Source of the DNA: Dryocosmus kuriphilus
Taxonomy: Eukaryota; Arthropoda; Insecta; Hymenoptera; Cynipidae
Length of the DNA stretch: 64,000 bases
Reading direction: 5' to 3'
Assembly: GCA_038277395.1 (NCBI GenBank)
Contig: CM076189.1
Span: 233,369,918-233,433,917, forward strand
Shown: piece by piece, positions 1 to 10,363 of the stretch
How positions within the stretch are numbered: the stretch's first letter is position 1
How the letters are laid out: every line of letters starts with the position of its first letter
Notes under the pieces: model-generated
What the model was told of the DNA's origin: nothing
The model's input: the letters and a program-made list of their open reading frames with translations, nothing else
Database searches by the model: none
Made by a program: the position numbers and the translations under genes

Positions 1-309
1 ATAAAAGGTTGAACTTTAAAATGGTATAATTGGTTTTTCGATTCGGTTCAAAAAGTATATTTTTTTGATCAACCAGGATTGGCCGTGTAACTGAGCATTA
101 AATGGAGAAGTGTAAGTTACTAGTGTGGCCCGTTAGGGCCAATTCCACCAACTGTAATTAAATTTTAATCATTGATCAACTTACTTTAGTCAGCACATTG
201 CGTTCCACCATCGTCTGAAATGTAAGCCATGATATATGCTTTTTCTCTAAAATCATTATTTTTCGAGGAAAAGAGGCTTACGTTGCGATTTTAGGTCGCA
301 CTTTTAGTT
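1..309. other. No gene seen
   Basis: AT-rich sequence with no long open frame, RNA gene or repeat that I can recognise. It abuts the first copy of the dispersed palindromic repeat. Confidence 0.5.
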
Positions 310-500
310 ACATTCTCATCAGAGAAGGTATTAGATTTATGCAAAATTTGACTTTCGCGGATTTCATGAAATCTCCACGTTTTAAGACCTCCTGAATCCG
401 AAAAAAATGGTTTTTACGACCGTGTCTGTCTGTCTGTTGGCGTTGTCGTCGTTGTCAAAATTTGTCGTTGTCGTTGTCGTTGTCCGTCGTTGTCGTCGTT

Positions 501-550
<50 letters not shown>

Positions 551-1640
551 CTGTTCCCACGATAACTTTCGAAGGACTAATCGGATTGGATTGCGCTTTG
601 GCACACTTCTTTAAGGTCCAAAAAGAAAGGACGAGTTCGTTAACCAGCGGTTTTTGACCAACGGTTATGGTTTTATCCATCAAAAAGCGGTTTTCACAAA
701 ATCAAAAAATCCATTTTCCGGCTAAACTATCAGAGATACAAAAAAAAACGTAAGAAAGTAAAATTGTTCATCTCAAAAATATCTACAAATTTTGTCTTAA
801 CCGTTTTTTGATAAAATGAACGGTTTTTGTTTTAATCAAGAAAACGCTATTAAAATTTAAAAACTGTGGTTTCCCGCCAAAATGTTCAAGATACCAAAAA
901 ATGGTAAAGAACAAAGTTGTTCAATTTAAAAAGATCTACAAATTTTGTTTCAACCATTTTTTCATAAAATGCACGGTTTTTGTTTTAATCGATAAAACGT
1001 TATTAAAAATTAAAGATTTCAAATTTTCCGCCAAACTATGGAAGATACGGAAAAATAAGAATAAACAAAGTTGTTGGTCTCTAAATTGTCTACAAATTTG
1101 TTCTCTGTCATTTTTTTGATCAGACGCGTAGTTTTTGAGTTATTCGTGAAATATGTTATGAAATATAAAGAAAACCACTTTTCAGCAAAACTGTGCAAGA
1201 TATGAGAAAATATTAACAAGCAGAATTGTTCACCTTGGAAATAGCTACAAAATTTAGTTATAAGACTCATCGTTTTACTTTTAAGAATCGAAATCCTGTA
1301 TTGTAAAAATTTGGAAAATCAAAAAGAGCTTTACCAATCTATAATGTGTTTTAAAGAAACGTAATTATCGAGCGCGAAGCGCGAGTGTCATGATGAGAAT
1401 GTATTCCTTAAGGGCGATAGAGCCTTAAGTAAAATAATTTCTTTTGTAATTTCTAATTTAAAGGTTTATACGATCTATAAACACCGAGCGCGTAGCGCGA
1501 GGTGAATAATCTATCGAGCGCGAAGCGTGAGTGCCGTTAATAACGTATCGAGCGCGAAGCGCGAGTGCCAACAGACGCGCGCCTTAGGCGCGCTCATACT
1601 TCGCGCGAAGCGCGGCGCGCGTAGCGCACGATGAGAATGT
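310..1640 (+). repeat. Dispersed palindrome-tailed repeat, copy A
   Basis: The copy begins with ACATTCTCATC and ends with its inverted match GATGAGAATGT. Order inside: a conserved 5' block; a GTTGTC microsatellite (about 440-550); four degenerate ~155-bp subrepeats recognisable by a 'GCCAAACTATG..AGATAC' core (about 717, 874, 1027, 1181); then a GC-rich tail with several CGAGCGCGAAGCGCGAG-type palindromes (about 1368-1620). Other copies in this window keep the same order. It encodes no recognised protein, although two short frames on the minus strand recur in the other copies. Probably a non-autonomous mobile repeat; the class is not clear. Confidence 0.8.
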
Positions 1641-2189
1641 GCCCGCGCAGCGGGCAGATTTTCTTGTTGAATATATTTATCAGCGTTTTTCTAGGAAACT
1701 GTTTGTCTTAAAGAAACTATGAATATAAGAAAAAATATGTATTTCAATCAGGTCTACAACTTTTGTATGAAACATTTTTCGAAGTTCTGCGTATTTACTG
1801 AGATAAACCCAAAAACCATGATTTTTATGGTTTTCACCATGAAAATTTCATTTGTGCTAATTTTCAATATGATTTTCGTGATCAGCATATCAAAATATGT
1901 AAGTATACGTAGTTTCAACGAAATCGAAGGTAACCGCTTTTCGGAACTTTATCCGAAAATTATCATAAGTATCGTACAAACAAATATTTTATATTACAAA
2001 AAATACTTGTAATGAATAATATTAGTGCATATGACATACATAAATAATATTAATTTTTGAAACAAATTTTTTTATTGATCGTACGATCGTTTTGGACCAT
2101 TTTTAATTTTTATAAATATTGGATTTTGTGACGTTCCGTACGGACTGGGTGAACGACAACGACAATATCAATATCAATATTTGGTTCAA
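1641..2189. other. No gene seen
   Basis: AT-rich, with a 97-codon open frame of skewed composition (Phe/Ile/Lys rich) that looks like chance. Nothing else is supported. Confidence 0.4.
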
Positions 2190-2760
2190 TTTCTTTTAAG
2201 CCATTTTCGGTTATGTATTGGAGCCGCTGTTTTACATCTTTAATGAAGTTGGGTAAATATCGAAATATCGAATCATTGTTTGCATTTATTCATAGAATGC
2301 GTAAGGTTGGAAGTCACTGCTCTCACCGACTCGCAAGACTGAGTGAGTGTACATATTGACAGTTTTTTAATAAATATTCTTTCGGAACCTTTTTTTAACT
2401 GGGTTAGATCATAGAAGAAACCAAAATTTTCAAAATGTTGATTTAAAGCCAAAAATCTTGAATCCGTATTGCTCAATATAGAATCAATCATGGTGTTAAA
2501 AAAATTTGTTTCGTACCGGCTTTTGGGAGACTGTATAGGTTCATCGCTGCTTTCATAATCGAACAACCTTTTATTTTTGGTGATCCTTTTATTTTTGAAA
2601 TCTTTTGACAGATCATAACTGCTTTTCTCAATAAATTGACGTGCGTCAGACATTCACTGTTCGAACCCAGTTTGTGAATATTCTTTGATCCAGTCACAAA
2701 ATGTAAGCAAATGTTCAACAACAATGCTTAAATGGATTTCTGCAGATTGCCATAATTTGC
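2190..2760 (-). pseudogene. hAT-like (ZMYM1-type) transposase relic
   Basis: The minus-strand reading contains an RLFDYESSDEP stretch followed by FFNTMIDSILSNTDSRFLAL and an aromatic-rich NFGFFYDL segment. This resembles the middle of hAT-family transposases of the zinc-finger-MYM1-like group, where an acidic DEP motif precedes a 'F(Y/F)..MD..I..L..RF' helix. Only about 125 codons remain open (2273-2653). The reading appears to change frame on both sides. No catalytic or dimerisation region is complete and no terminal inverted repeats are obvious. I treat it as a decayed fragment. The family call is from pattern similarity and is moderate. Confidence 0.5.
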
Positions 2761-3555
2761 TTATATATTAACGCACGATAATATCTCATACCATACATGT
2801 AATGATATGATAAATTCTAAGCTGGCGAATATTTAACATCGCGAATAGCTCTATCCAAATGTACGGTACATCAACTTCAACAATGAATTTTTAAGCGGAA
2901 GTGTGTCATTATGACTATCGATGATCATAACCAACTTTTAGAAAATAAAAAAAAAAATCGATGTCAAATTTTTAAAATGAATTATAACAGGCATTAATCG
3001 CGCTTACTGTATAATGATCCTTATTTTTATACCGGTAGAGAATATTATTACGGACATTACAATTAAATTTTTTTTTTTTTTTGTAGAGTTTTGATTTTGA
3101 TTTTCGGGCGAGAGTAGCTTTTTAGAATCATGCTTTGCACTAGGCATCCAGATCGAATGTGGTAGGTTAGTACTGAAAGAAGCTTGCTAGCCGGTGGGAT
3201 TTATTTATCGACTTATGATAAGTAAAATCTTTACTCGCGGTCGTTACTATGAACGGCTTTTAATGGTCCTACATATCGCGAGGCCGTAGACGGTGGCTCA
3301 CATCACCCACGCCTTACGCCGCCTCTGATGTCGATATCGTTAAGTAAACAAAATTAGATTAATTTTTGTGTGCTACATATATGTGTGACGCATTATAATG
3401 CTTTATGATAATTTTCCGTATAATGTGTTTAAAAAGAGAAACTCTTAAATCAGGTGCTCCTATTGAAAGTCAAAATAGCTGATAAAGTATCCAGTTGTTT
3501 ATTCCTTTCCACTTGTAAGATTTATAATTGTATATAAATCATAAAATTTCAAGGA
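2761..3555. other. No gene seen
   Basis: AT-rich with a slightly GC-richer patch at about 3100-3340. No open frame or RNA gene recognised. Confidence 0.4.
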
Positions 3556-3559
3556 CCTC

Positions 3560-3595
3560 TCCTCTATATATTTTCCAAAAATATATATATATGTA
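3560..3595 (+). promoter_or_regulatory. Candidate TATA-type core promoter
   Basis: Runs of TATATATA lie 80-115 bases before the ATG at 3674, followed by an initiator-like TCAGAATATTCATTAG. The distance fits a short 5' UTR for the signal-peptide exon. AT-rich DNA gives such runs by chance, so this is only suggestive. Confidence 0.35.
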
Positions 3596-3673
3596 ACAAA
3601 AGATCAGAATATTCATTAGTTTCTCTCTTCACGAGATTCCTTAAAAATCAGTTTTTTTCTGTATTCTGAAAAA

Positions 3674-3731
3674 ATGAAGGTCCTTGTTGATACTTTGTTC
3701 CTATCGTTAGCGGTGTTCTTTCATTCTGTTG
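3674..3731 (+). CDS. Candidate first exon encoding a signal peptide
   Basis: The exon would read MKVLVDTLFLSLAVFFHSVG: a basic start, a hydrophobic core of about 12 residues and small residues near the end, which is the form of a secretory signal peptide. It stops at a G|GTAAAT splice donor after the first base of a codon. Preceding TATA runs support a transcription start. The remaining exons are not visible; the copia element starting 620 bases downstream may have displaced or lengthened the intron. It could be a small secreted (for example venom or immune) protein, or a chance frame. Function unknown. Confidence 0.4.
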
Positions 3732-3739
3732 GTAAATAA

Positions 3740-4345
3740 AATACTAAAATTTTTTAAATATTTTTATTTAGATCTAGTGCTTTATTAGGATCGAATATTA
3801 TATGTTTTTCAATAAGTAAGCTGAATATTGACAATTGTCAGGGTCGGGCTTTAGTAAAATGGTGCCCCTAGGACCTAGGCTATTGTATATAATCCCACCG
3901 GCCCTCCGTTTCTTTTAAAAAACTGAAATTATATTTTTTATTTAAAGAAAATAATTAAAAACAAACTATTAACAAATACACTAAATTATAAATTTTTTGT
4001 CTGTAAAGTATATTTTTGCATTGAAATTACTTACTTGTACCGACTTCATCATGAAAATTTATAATCTGATATTATTTGTTAATTATGTAAAAAAATTGTA
4101 TAAACAAATGCACAGTGTTGGCAATTATATGTAGAAGAAAATCTTTTTTATTTTTATTTCTCCTAACATTATGATGTTTACTGATGGAGTTTTATCGTCT
4201 GACATTATCTGTTTATTTTTTGAACAAAAAAAATTTATAGACAATATAATTTAGAGAAAAATAGGAAAAAGCACAAACTTTTTCTGACCATAAATGCCGC
4301 ACTGTGAATTTGTTTATAAAATTACCAAATAATATCGGATTACAA
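3740..4345. other. No gene seen; flank of copia insertion
   Basis: AT-rich sequence with no supported gene. The last five bases (4346-4350, GTTTT) are the target duplication of the copia element. Confidence 0.45.
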
Positions 4346-4350
4346 GTTTT

Positions 4351-4677
4351 TAAAGGAAAATGGGTTAATAAATAAATTAAAGCACAGTGGATATGAACTC
4401 TTTTTAAACTACGCTCTTTATTTATGCCGCACGAGGAAGAAACGTCTATACTCGTCAAAGAGTTTCTTAAGACTAAAAACCCCTTAGGTCTGAAAAAGAA
4501 CAAAGAACGATAAAGCTACAACGAACGTCGTCACTTAGGGATTGGATTACTACATATCAAACCATTGCTTATGTGTATAATAACTCTCTTAGACTCTTCA
4601 TGTCGATTCAGTTTTGATTAAAATATAAAAGAGAATATTAAAAAGAACTAAAGTGATATAAACTGTACAATTCAACA
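4351..4677 (-). repeat. copia 3' LTR
   Basis: In element sense the LTR starts TGTTGAATTG at 4677 and ends CCTTTA at 4351. It lies next to the GTTTT target duplication. A purine-rich tract, GAGGAGGCG on the minus strand (4678-4688), sits directly upstream of its start and is the likely plus-strand primer. Confidence 0.95.
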
Positions 4678-4928
4678 CGCCTCCTCAAAAATTAATCGAC
4701 AATATTTCCGTAGAATGTGCTATTAACTGCATAATAAAATTTAAAACTTATCATATACATTTCATCCTAAATACTATTGTACTCAAGACAGACCTTCCTC
4801 GCGCTATCTCAATATCTCTGGGGCTAGTACAAATGGTCCAACATCCGTTGCATAGGATTGGGGAAACCCAGAAAAAACCCAATCAGACCATTAAAAATTT
4901 AAACATGACAATTTTTTTCACAAATCAG

Positions 4929-7088
4929 TCATTCCAGGCCCATTCCTGTTCTGAACTCCAGGAATTTTACTGCTGGCAGTGGCTTCGTCAGTGCGTCTGC
5001 CAGTTGACTTCCTGTAGGAATAAATTTCAGTTTTATTACCTTTTTCTCTACTTGTTCTCTCGCTACATGATATTTTATATCAATATGCTTTGAACGTTTG
5101 TGACTGCTCGGACTATTCGCGATACTAATGCAACCTGTATTGTCTTCGTAAATTATAATCGGATCTGAAACATTTATATTAATACTCATTGCTAACGATT
5201 TTAACCAGAGTGCTTCTTTTACAGCCTCATACAGAGCCATATACTCTGCTTCTGTAGAAGAGCTTGCTACCGATGCTTGTTTCTTTGTATTCCAGCAGAC
5301 CGTGCAGCGTTCATAAAACTTGAACAAATAGCCCGTTGTGCTCTTTCGATCTGTTCCTTCACCACCACCCCAATCGGAATCAACATAACCACTAAAAAGG
5401 TCTTTAAAGTCATTCTTTACATAAGTCAATTTAATCCCAGCTGTACCTTTAAGATATCTTAGAACCCTTTTTAGATCTTTCCATAGTTCTTTGTTATTTT
5501 TATTTGCATACCGACTCAAGATACTTACTGCTGCACTTAAATCGGGTCTGGTACAAATCATTATATACATTAAACATCCAATCAAATTTCGACAGGGTGC
5601 TTCGTATTTTTCTTCAGAACACAAAGCTTCATAATCTAATTTACTTGGGAGAGGTGTATTTACAGATTTGCAATCATACATATTAAACTTTTCCAAAACT
5701 GTTTTGATATAGGCACTTTGGTCCAATGTTAATCTTTCATTGTTTCTTTCAACTTTAATTCCCAAAAATAATCTAATATCACCTAAATCTGTCATTTGAA
5801 ATTTGTTCATCAAATAATTTTTAAAACTTTTCATTATTACATCATTAGCAGTTGCAATCACGAGATCGTCTACATATAATACCACATATATATTTTCCAT
5901 TATTCTTCCTTTATCAAGAAAATAAATGCAACGATCAACTGGTGAATTTCGGAAGCCTTTTTCTATTAGAGCCCTTTCAAACATTTCGAACCAACATCTC
6001 GCAGCTTGTTTTAGACCGTACAACGCTTTATTTAATTTGCAAACCTGATTTCGGTTACTTTTAACATTTTCTGGAACTTTCATATAAATTTCCTCTTTTA
6101 ACACGCCATTTAAAAATGCCGTTTTCACATCCATGTGATGAATTAATAAACCATTTTGGTTCGCAAATGCAACAATAAATCTAAAACTTGAGATTCTCGC
6201 AACTGGTGCAAATGTCTCATCATAATCTTCTAAATACTTTTGACTAAAACCGCGAGCCACTAAACGAGCTTTGTATCTCAGTGGATTCCCAAATTCATCA
6301 TTTTTGATCGTAAATACCCATTTACAGTCTACAATGTTTTTCTCTTTTGGCTTTGTTACTAATGTCCAAGTTTTATTTATCATGAGTGAATTTATTTCAT
6401 CTTGAATGGCTGTTTCCCATTGAACTCTATCGTCCCTAGTTTTTATTTCCTCGAACGAGGTGGGTATTTTATAAACTACTGACTGAGCACACAAGAGATA
6501 ATCATTGTATATACTACTTTCATCGTAAGAAATATGAGGGTGTAGTTTAATCCTGTCACTCCTTCTAGTCCCGACTTTACTTTCAGGAATTACTGAATTT
6601 TCTATTTCTGTTCCAATTATTGATTTACTATTTTCGCGATTTTGAATTACTTTTCCATCTATCGGCTCCAGTGTATCTGATTTACTACTCTCATCAGATT
6701 TACTCATCTTAAACCCAGCTGATTTCTCAACATCAGATTTACTACTCTTAAACCCATCTGATTTCTCAACATCAGATTTACTACTCTGCATTTCCACTGA
6801 TTTTGACAATACGTCAGATGCATCAGTTTCACGATAAACCTTTCGATTTTCTTCTTTCATCACTGGCCGAGATTTCAAGTAATTTACCTCATCTACAATA
6901 ACATCCCTCACTAGCACAAATTTATTATTTTCTACATCCCAAACTTTATACCCATTCGATTCAAAACCAACTAATATTCCTTTCCAGGATTTTTCTTCGA
7001 ATTTTCTTTTCCTGGTTTTATTATGAATATAAACTGTCGAACCGAAAACCTTTAAATATTTTAATTGTGGCCTTTTACTATGCCACAA
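4929..7088 (-). CDS. pol: copia Pol, C-terminal part: integrase end, reverse transcriptase, RNase H
   Basis: This frame continues the polyprotein after a frame change. It begins with the conserved integrase C-terminal segment (a LWHSKRP..LKVFG motif). An acidic, serine-rich linker follows, with an imperfect repeat of a 'SKSDVEKS' unit. Next is the copia-type RT with KWVFTIK, KARLVARGFSQ, MDVKTAFLNG and the catalytic YVDD (5865-5876). The RNase H follows with YVDSDWGG, SSTEAEY, YEDNTG and the end LADALTKPLP. All catalytic acids of RT and RNase H are visible. The apparent start is TTG, only the first codon after the break, so this is not an independent protein. Confidence 0.93.
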   Translation of the reverse strand: MWHSKRPQLKYLKVFGSTVYIHNKTRKRKFEEKSWKGILVGFESNGYKVWDVENNKFVLVRDVIVDEVNYLKSRPVMKEENRKVYRETDASDVLSKSVEMQSSKSDVEKSDGFKSSKSDVEKSAGFKMSKSDESSKSDTLEPIDGKVIQNRENSKSIIGTEIENSVIPESKVGTRRSDRIKLHPHISYDESSIYNDYLLCAQSVVYKIPTSFEEIKTRDDRVQWETAIQDEINSLMINKTWTLVTKPKEKNIVDCKWVFTIKNDEFGNPLRYKARLVARGFSQKYLEDYDETFAPVARISSFRFIVAFANQNGLLIHHMDVKTAFLNGVLKEEIYMKVPENVKSNRNQVCKLNKALYGLKQAARCWFEMFERALIEKGFRNSPVDRCIYFLDKGRIMENIYVVLYVDDLVIATANDVIMKSFKNYLMNKFQMTDLGDIRLFLGIKVERNNERLTLDQSAYIKTVLEKFNMYDCKSVNTPLPSKLDYEALCSEEKYEAPCRNLIGCLMYIMICTRPDLSAAVSILSRYANKNNKELWKDLKRVLRYLKGTAGIKLTYVKNDFKDLFSGYVDSDWGGGEGTDRKSTTGYLFKFYERCTVCWNTKKQASVASSSTEAEYMALYEAVKEALWLKSLAMSININVSDPIIIYEDNTGCISIANSPSSHKRSKHIDIKYHVAREQVEKKVIKLKFIPTGSQLADALTKPLPAVKFLEFRTGMGLE

Positions 7089-7089
7089 T

Positions 7090-9096
7090 TCAAATGGGGT
7101 TTTTATTTACCTTTAGAGCTTTTGTGGGAGTTAAGTTAATTAAATAGGTAGCAGTGAGAACCGCTTCTCCCCAAAATTCTTTTTCTAAACCTGCACCGTT
7201 TATCATTGCGCGTGCTCTTTCAGTTATTGTTCGATTCATTCTCTCCGCCACACCATTTAATTGAGGAGTTCGCGGAACAGTTAAATGATAAGTAATTCCT
7301 TTTTGTACGCAATAGTTTTTCATTTCATTCGATAAATATTCTCTGCCATTGTCGCAATACAAATTCACGATTTTCAAATTAAAATGAGCCTCACTCTTTG
7401 CCACAAAATCTTTAAAGACAGAGAAAACCTCGGACTTATTAGAAATTAAATACGTTACAACATAGTGAGTGAATTCATCAATCATTGATACGTAATAGTT
7501 CTTGCCGTTAATTGTAGAAGGAGTGATAGGACCACACACGTCTGTATGAACTATAAACAATGGTCTTTTTATGTGACTTTTATCTTTTACTCTTTCGAAT
7601 GGTAACCGAGCTTGCTTACCATTAATACACGCTTCACACAATTCATCAGTTGGAGTCACTTTTTCGAGATGACCTGAATCTACGACCATTTGCTTATTTT
7701 TCAATTCTAAGAATTTTGCTTTACTCATGTGGCCTAAACGCTTGTGCCACAAATCATAATTATTGCTCGTTGCATTATATATTTGAGAATTATTAAAATT
7801 TTCCCTTTTTGTAACTTTAAAATTAATAGCTACTAAGTTATTTGAGGGCTCACCATACATTACCATAACACCTTTTTTGTTAACGCTTACTCCACCTTTC
7901 TCATCGAAAATGATACTCATCTCCTTCTGCTGCAGTTTCCTAACTGACAGCAAATTGTATGGAATCTCCGGGCTGTAGAAGACTTCTTCAAGAGTACCTT
8001 CAATTCCCATATTACTCGTCACGTGGATTTTTCCTTTCTTTGTTGCTGTAATAAACTGCTCATTCTTAGCTATGGAGATTTTCTTCGGTGGATGCAGCTC
8101 AATTGCACTCGAGAACGCGTTGTCATTATTAATCAGGTGATCTGTTGCTCCAGAGTCCAATATAAAAATCAACTTGTCACTTCCAGTAGCTTGATACTCA
8201 CCAGTCATAAAGGCAAAACCTGATATATTATTGTCACCCGTTGCCATCTGCGTCGTGTGAATCTCTTGAACTGTTCTATTGCGTTCCGCTCTGTATTGTT
8301 GATTTTTCTTATAGTAGTAACAGTCTTTAATTTTGTGACCCTTCCGTCCACAATGATGACATTTTCCATTAGGTGAATTTTTATTTGTTTTAAATCCGGA
8401 TGAGAATCGTGAGCCTCTTCCTCTCCTATTTTGGCTTCTGTAATAACCCCTGTTTCTCTTTGAATTATCAAAATTTTTTTCCTTCAGGGTTTCAACATTT
8501 GCTTGAAGCACTTTAGCACTCGTATTTTCACTTTCATTTTTCAGTTTTGTCTCATGGTCTAGAAGTCTCGTTTTCACAAAGTCTAATGTAATTTGGTCTT
8601 CAGTCATAGTTTCAATTACAGTTGATACTGTCTCAAACGTTGCGGGAAGACTCGTTAACAAATATGACACCTTCTGATTTTCATTCACCGATACGCCTGC
8701 CGCTGCTAGCTCTGTTATTAAATCATCAAAAATTTCATAATGGTCTTTCAATGATACATCACCCTTCATTTTCAATCTACACAACCGGTTACGAACAGAC
8801 ACTTCAGTAGCAGCACTTTTTCTTTCGTAAATAGCATCTAAACTTTTCAGAATAGATTTCGCAGTACAACCTGGTGTATCATATTTGAGATATGTGTCTG
8901 ATAAATACTCAACGATAACACACTTGGCAACTTTCTCGTTTTTCTTCCACTTTTGATCCCCTGGATCAGGACATTCTCCGTCTATTACTTCGAGAACGTC
9001 AAGTTCATCCAGCAAATTCCGAATCCTGTGTTTCCAGGCAATATATTTACTGCCATTGAATGGCTGTATATTTCTCTTGTCCTGTGATCTATTCAT
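7090..9096 (-). CDS. gag-pol: copia Gag, protease and integrase (N-terminal part of polyprotein)
   Basis: The start is taken at the ATG at 9096, reading MNRSQDKRNIQPF, rather than at the upstream frame opening. In order: copia-type capsid region; an Arg-rich stretch; one CCHC zinc knuckle (CHHCGRKGHKIKDC); protease with DSGATD (8140-8157); the pre-integrase HHCC region (LWHKRLGH, CEACINGK); and integrase core residues in HTDVCGP, YCDNGREY and NGVAERMNR. The frame ends at 7090 beside a run of A residues, whereas the neighbouring frame carries the rest of Pol. That is a one-base frame break in an otherwise intact element, either a mutation or an assembly error. Confidence 0.93.
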   Translation of the reverse strand: MNRSQDKRNIQPFNGSKYIAWKHRIRNLLDELDVLEVIDGECPDPGDQKWKKNEKVAKCVIVEYLSDTYLKYDTPGCTAKSILKSLDAIYERKSAATEVSVRNRLCRLKMKGDVSLKDHYEIFDDLITELAAAGVSVNENQKVSYLLTSLPATFETVSTVIETMTEDQITLDFVKTRLLDHETKLKNESENTSAKVLQANVETLKEKNFDNSKRNRGYYRSQNRRGRGSRFSSGFKTNKNSPNGKCHHCGRKGHKIKDCYYYKKNQQYRAERNRTVQEIHTTQMATGDNNISGFAFMTGEYQATGSDKLIFILDSGATDHLINNDNAFSSAIELHPPKKISIAKNEQFITATKKGKIHVTSNMGIEGTLEEVFYSPEIPYNLLSVRKLQQKEMSIIFDEKGGVSVNKKGVMVMYGEPSNNLVAINFKVTKRENFNNSQIYNATSNNYDLWHKRLGHMSKAKFLELKNKQMVVDSGHLEKVTPTDELCEACINGKQARLPFERVKDKSHIKRPLFIVHTDVCGPITPSTINGKNYYVSMIDEFTHYVVTYLISNKSEVFSVFKDFVAKSEAHFNLKIVNLYCDNGREYLSNEMKNYCVQKGITYHLTVPRTPQLNGVAERMNRTITERARAMINGAGLEKEFWGEAVLTATYLINLTPTKALKVNKNPI

Positions 9097-9163
9097 TTTC
9101 ACTTGCACTAAGAACTTAACACTCAAACAAGTAATTGAATACACAGTTAATGCACAATGTGAA

Positions 9164-9177
9164 CTGGGCCCATAACC
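9164..9177 (-). other. copia primer-binding site, internal initiator tRNA-Met type
   Basis: The minus strand reads GGTTATGGGCCCAG directly after the 5' LTR. This is complementary to the anticodon stem-loop of initiator tRNA-Met (the CTGGGCCCATAACC region), not to a tRNA 3' end. Drosophila copia is known to prime this way, on a half-molecule of the initiator tRNA. Adjacency to the LTR is exact. Confidence 0.9.
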
Positions 9178-9504
9178 TAAAGGAAAATGGGTTAATAAAT
9201 AAATTAAAGCACAGTGGATATGAACTCTTTTAAACTACGCTCTTTATTTATGCCGCACGAGGAAAGAAACGTCTATACTCGTCAAAGAGTTTCTTAAGAC
9301 TAAAAACCCCTTAGGTCTGAAAAAGAACAAAGAACGATAAAGCTACAACGAACGTCGTCACTTAGGGATTGGATTACTACATATCAAACCATTGCTTATG
9401 TGTATAATAACTCTCTTAGACTCTTCATGTCGATTCAGTTTTGATTAAAATATAAAAGAGAATATTAAAAAGAACTAAAGTGATATAAACTGTACAATTC
9501 AACA
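9178..9504 (-). repeat. copia 5' LTR
   Basis: Matches the 3' LTR except for one base in a T run and one in an A run. It is followed by the GTTTT duplication at 9505-9509. Confidence 0.95.
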
Positions 9505-9509
9505 GTTTT

Positions 9510-9985
9510 CACTACTAAACGTCACTAGAAACATAATTTGAGGGGAAAAGTTGCTAAAATATTAGTTTACTTGACAGTTCACGAAAGGTTTTAACTAAAT
9601 AATCCTTTCACAGAAATTCGAAATTTTCAAAAAAATTGTTCCATTTGTATGTTTTTTTGCAATGAAAAGTACCTGTATCTCACCGTAAAGCAATATCCAA
9701 CAAATAAAAACTGATTTCAAAGACCTTCTGATTGAAATTGGTTGGTTGATATTATTTAATTCATAAATTAATGAGCAGAGCGAAAGTTTTTTTTTTTACA
9801 AATTTTAGTCAAATTTTTTGGAAATTTTATGTGTTGCTTGAAATATCGGTATTTTTGACAAATCATTATTTTTTATAGTTCTGTATAAAATAAAAATTAT
9901 GGGTATCATGACAAAATCAAATAATCTACAAAATAATTTTGGAAAAAGTTAACACTTTTCGAGAAAAACATCACAAAGCCCTCCC
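9510..9985. other. No gene seen
   Basis: AT-rich, low coding potential; no repeat recognised within this window. Confidence 0.4.
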
Positions 9986-9989
9986 GGCC

Positions 9990-10185
9990 TGCGTCGGTTT
10001 TGCTCAGTGTTAGGTCTTTCGTGCGTCCCAGGTCAAGAGGTTTTGAGAAAGACCAAAAAGGAGAAAAAACGGTCTCAGTTCTTACGCTTGAGAGGTCTTA
10101 CTCCCTGTTACTTCTCGAGAACCTAAGAAATTTTGGAAAACTTGAGAAATTCTTGTACTCCGGGAGTCAAATAGTAGAGCTCCCC
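9990..10185 (+). repeat. Dispersed repeat, matched in inverted form at 26915-27070
   Basis: Contains CAAGAGGTTTTGAGAA, GGTCTCAGTT, GAGAGGTCT and ACTTCTCGAGAACCT in the same order as the complement of 26915-27070, with moderate divergence. An open frame across it (10000-10227) is not conserved in the second copy. Probably a short non-coding mobile repeat. Confidence 0.65.
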
Positions 10186-10363
10186 GAAATGTCTTTTATA
10201 TATATATTGTCTAGAATGACCTACTGAATCTGACGGTATGAGATACTTTCGCGAATTCATGTCAATTCTCTAGATCAACAATAAATTTGTGTGCTATGAC
10301 ATTTTTTGTCTGCCAGATAGTTTTTACAAAACGCGCAAAAAAAAATCTGCCCGCTTCGCGGGC

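Larger units (their letters stand above)
4346..9509 (-). mobile_element. Complete Ty1/copia LTR retrotransposon with target duplication
   Basis: Two 327-bp LTRs (4351-4677 and 9178-9504) bound a minus-strand Gag-Pol frame in copia order. GTTTT is present directly outside both ends (4346-4350 and 9505-9509), the 5-bp duplication expected of copia integrase. The LTRs differ by only two single-base length changes in homopolymers, so the insertion is recent. The primer site touches the 5' LTR and a purine-rich tract touches the 3' LTR. The coding frame is interrupted once, near 7089. Everything needed for transposition is otherwise recognisable. Confidence 0.96.

Noticed and set aside
10000..10227. 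75-codon frame rich in Arg and Leu
   Set aside because: It lies in a dispersed repeat and is not kept open in the second copy at 26915-27070.
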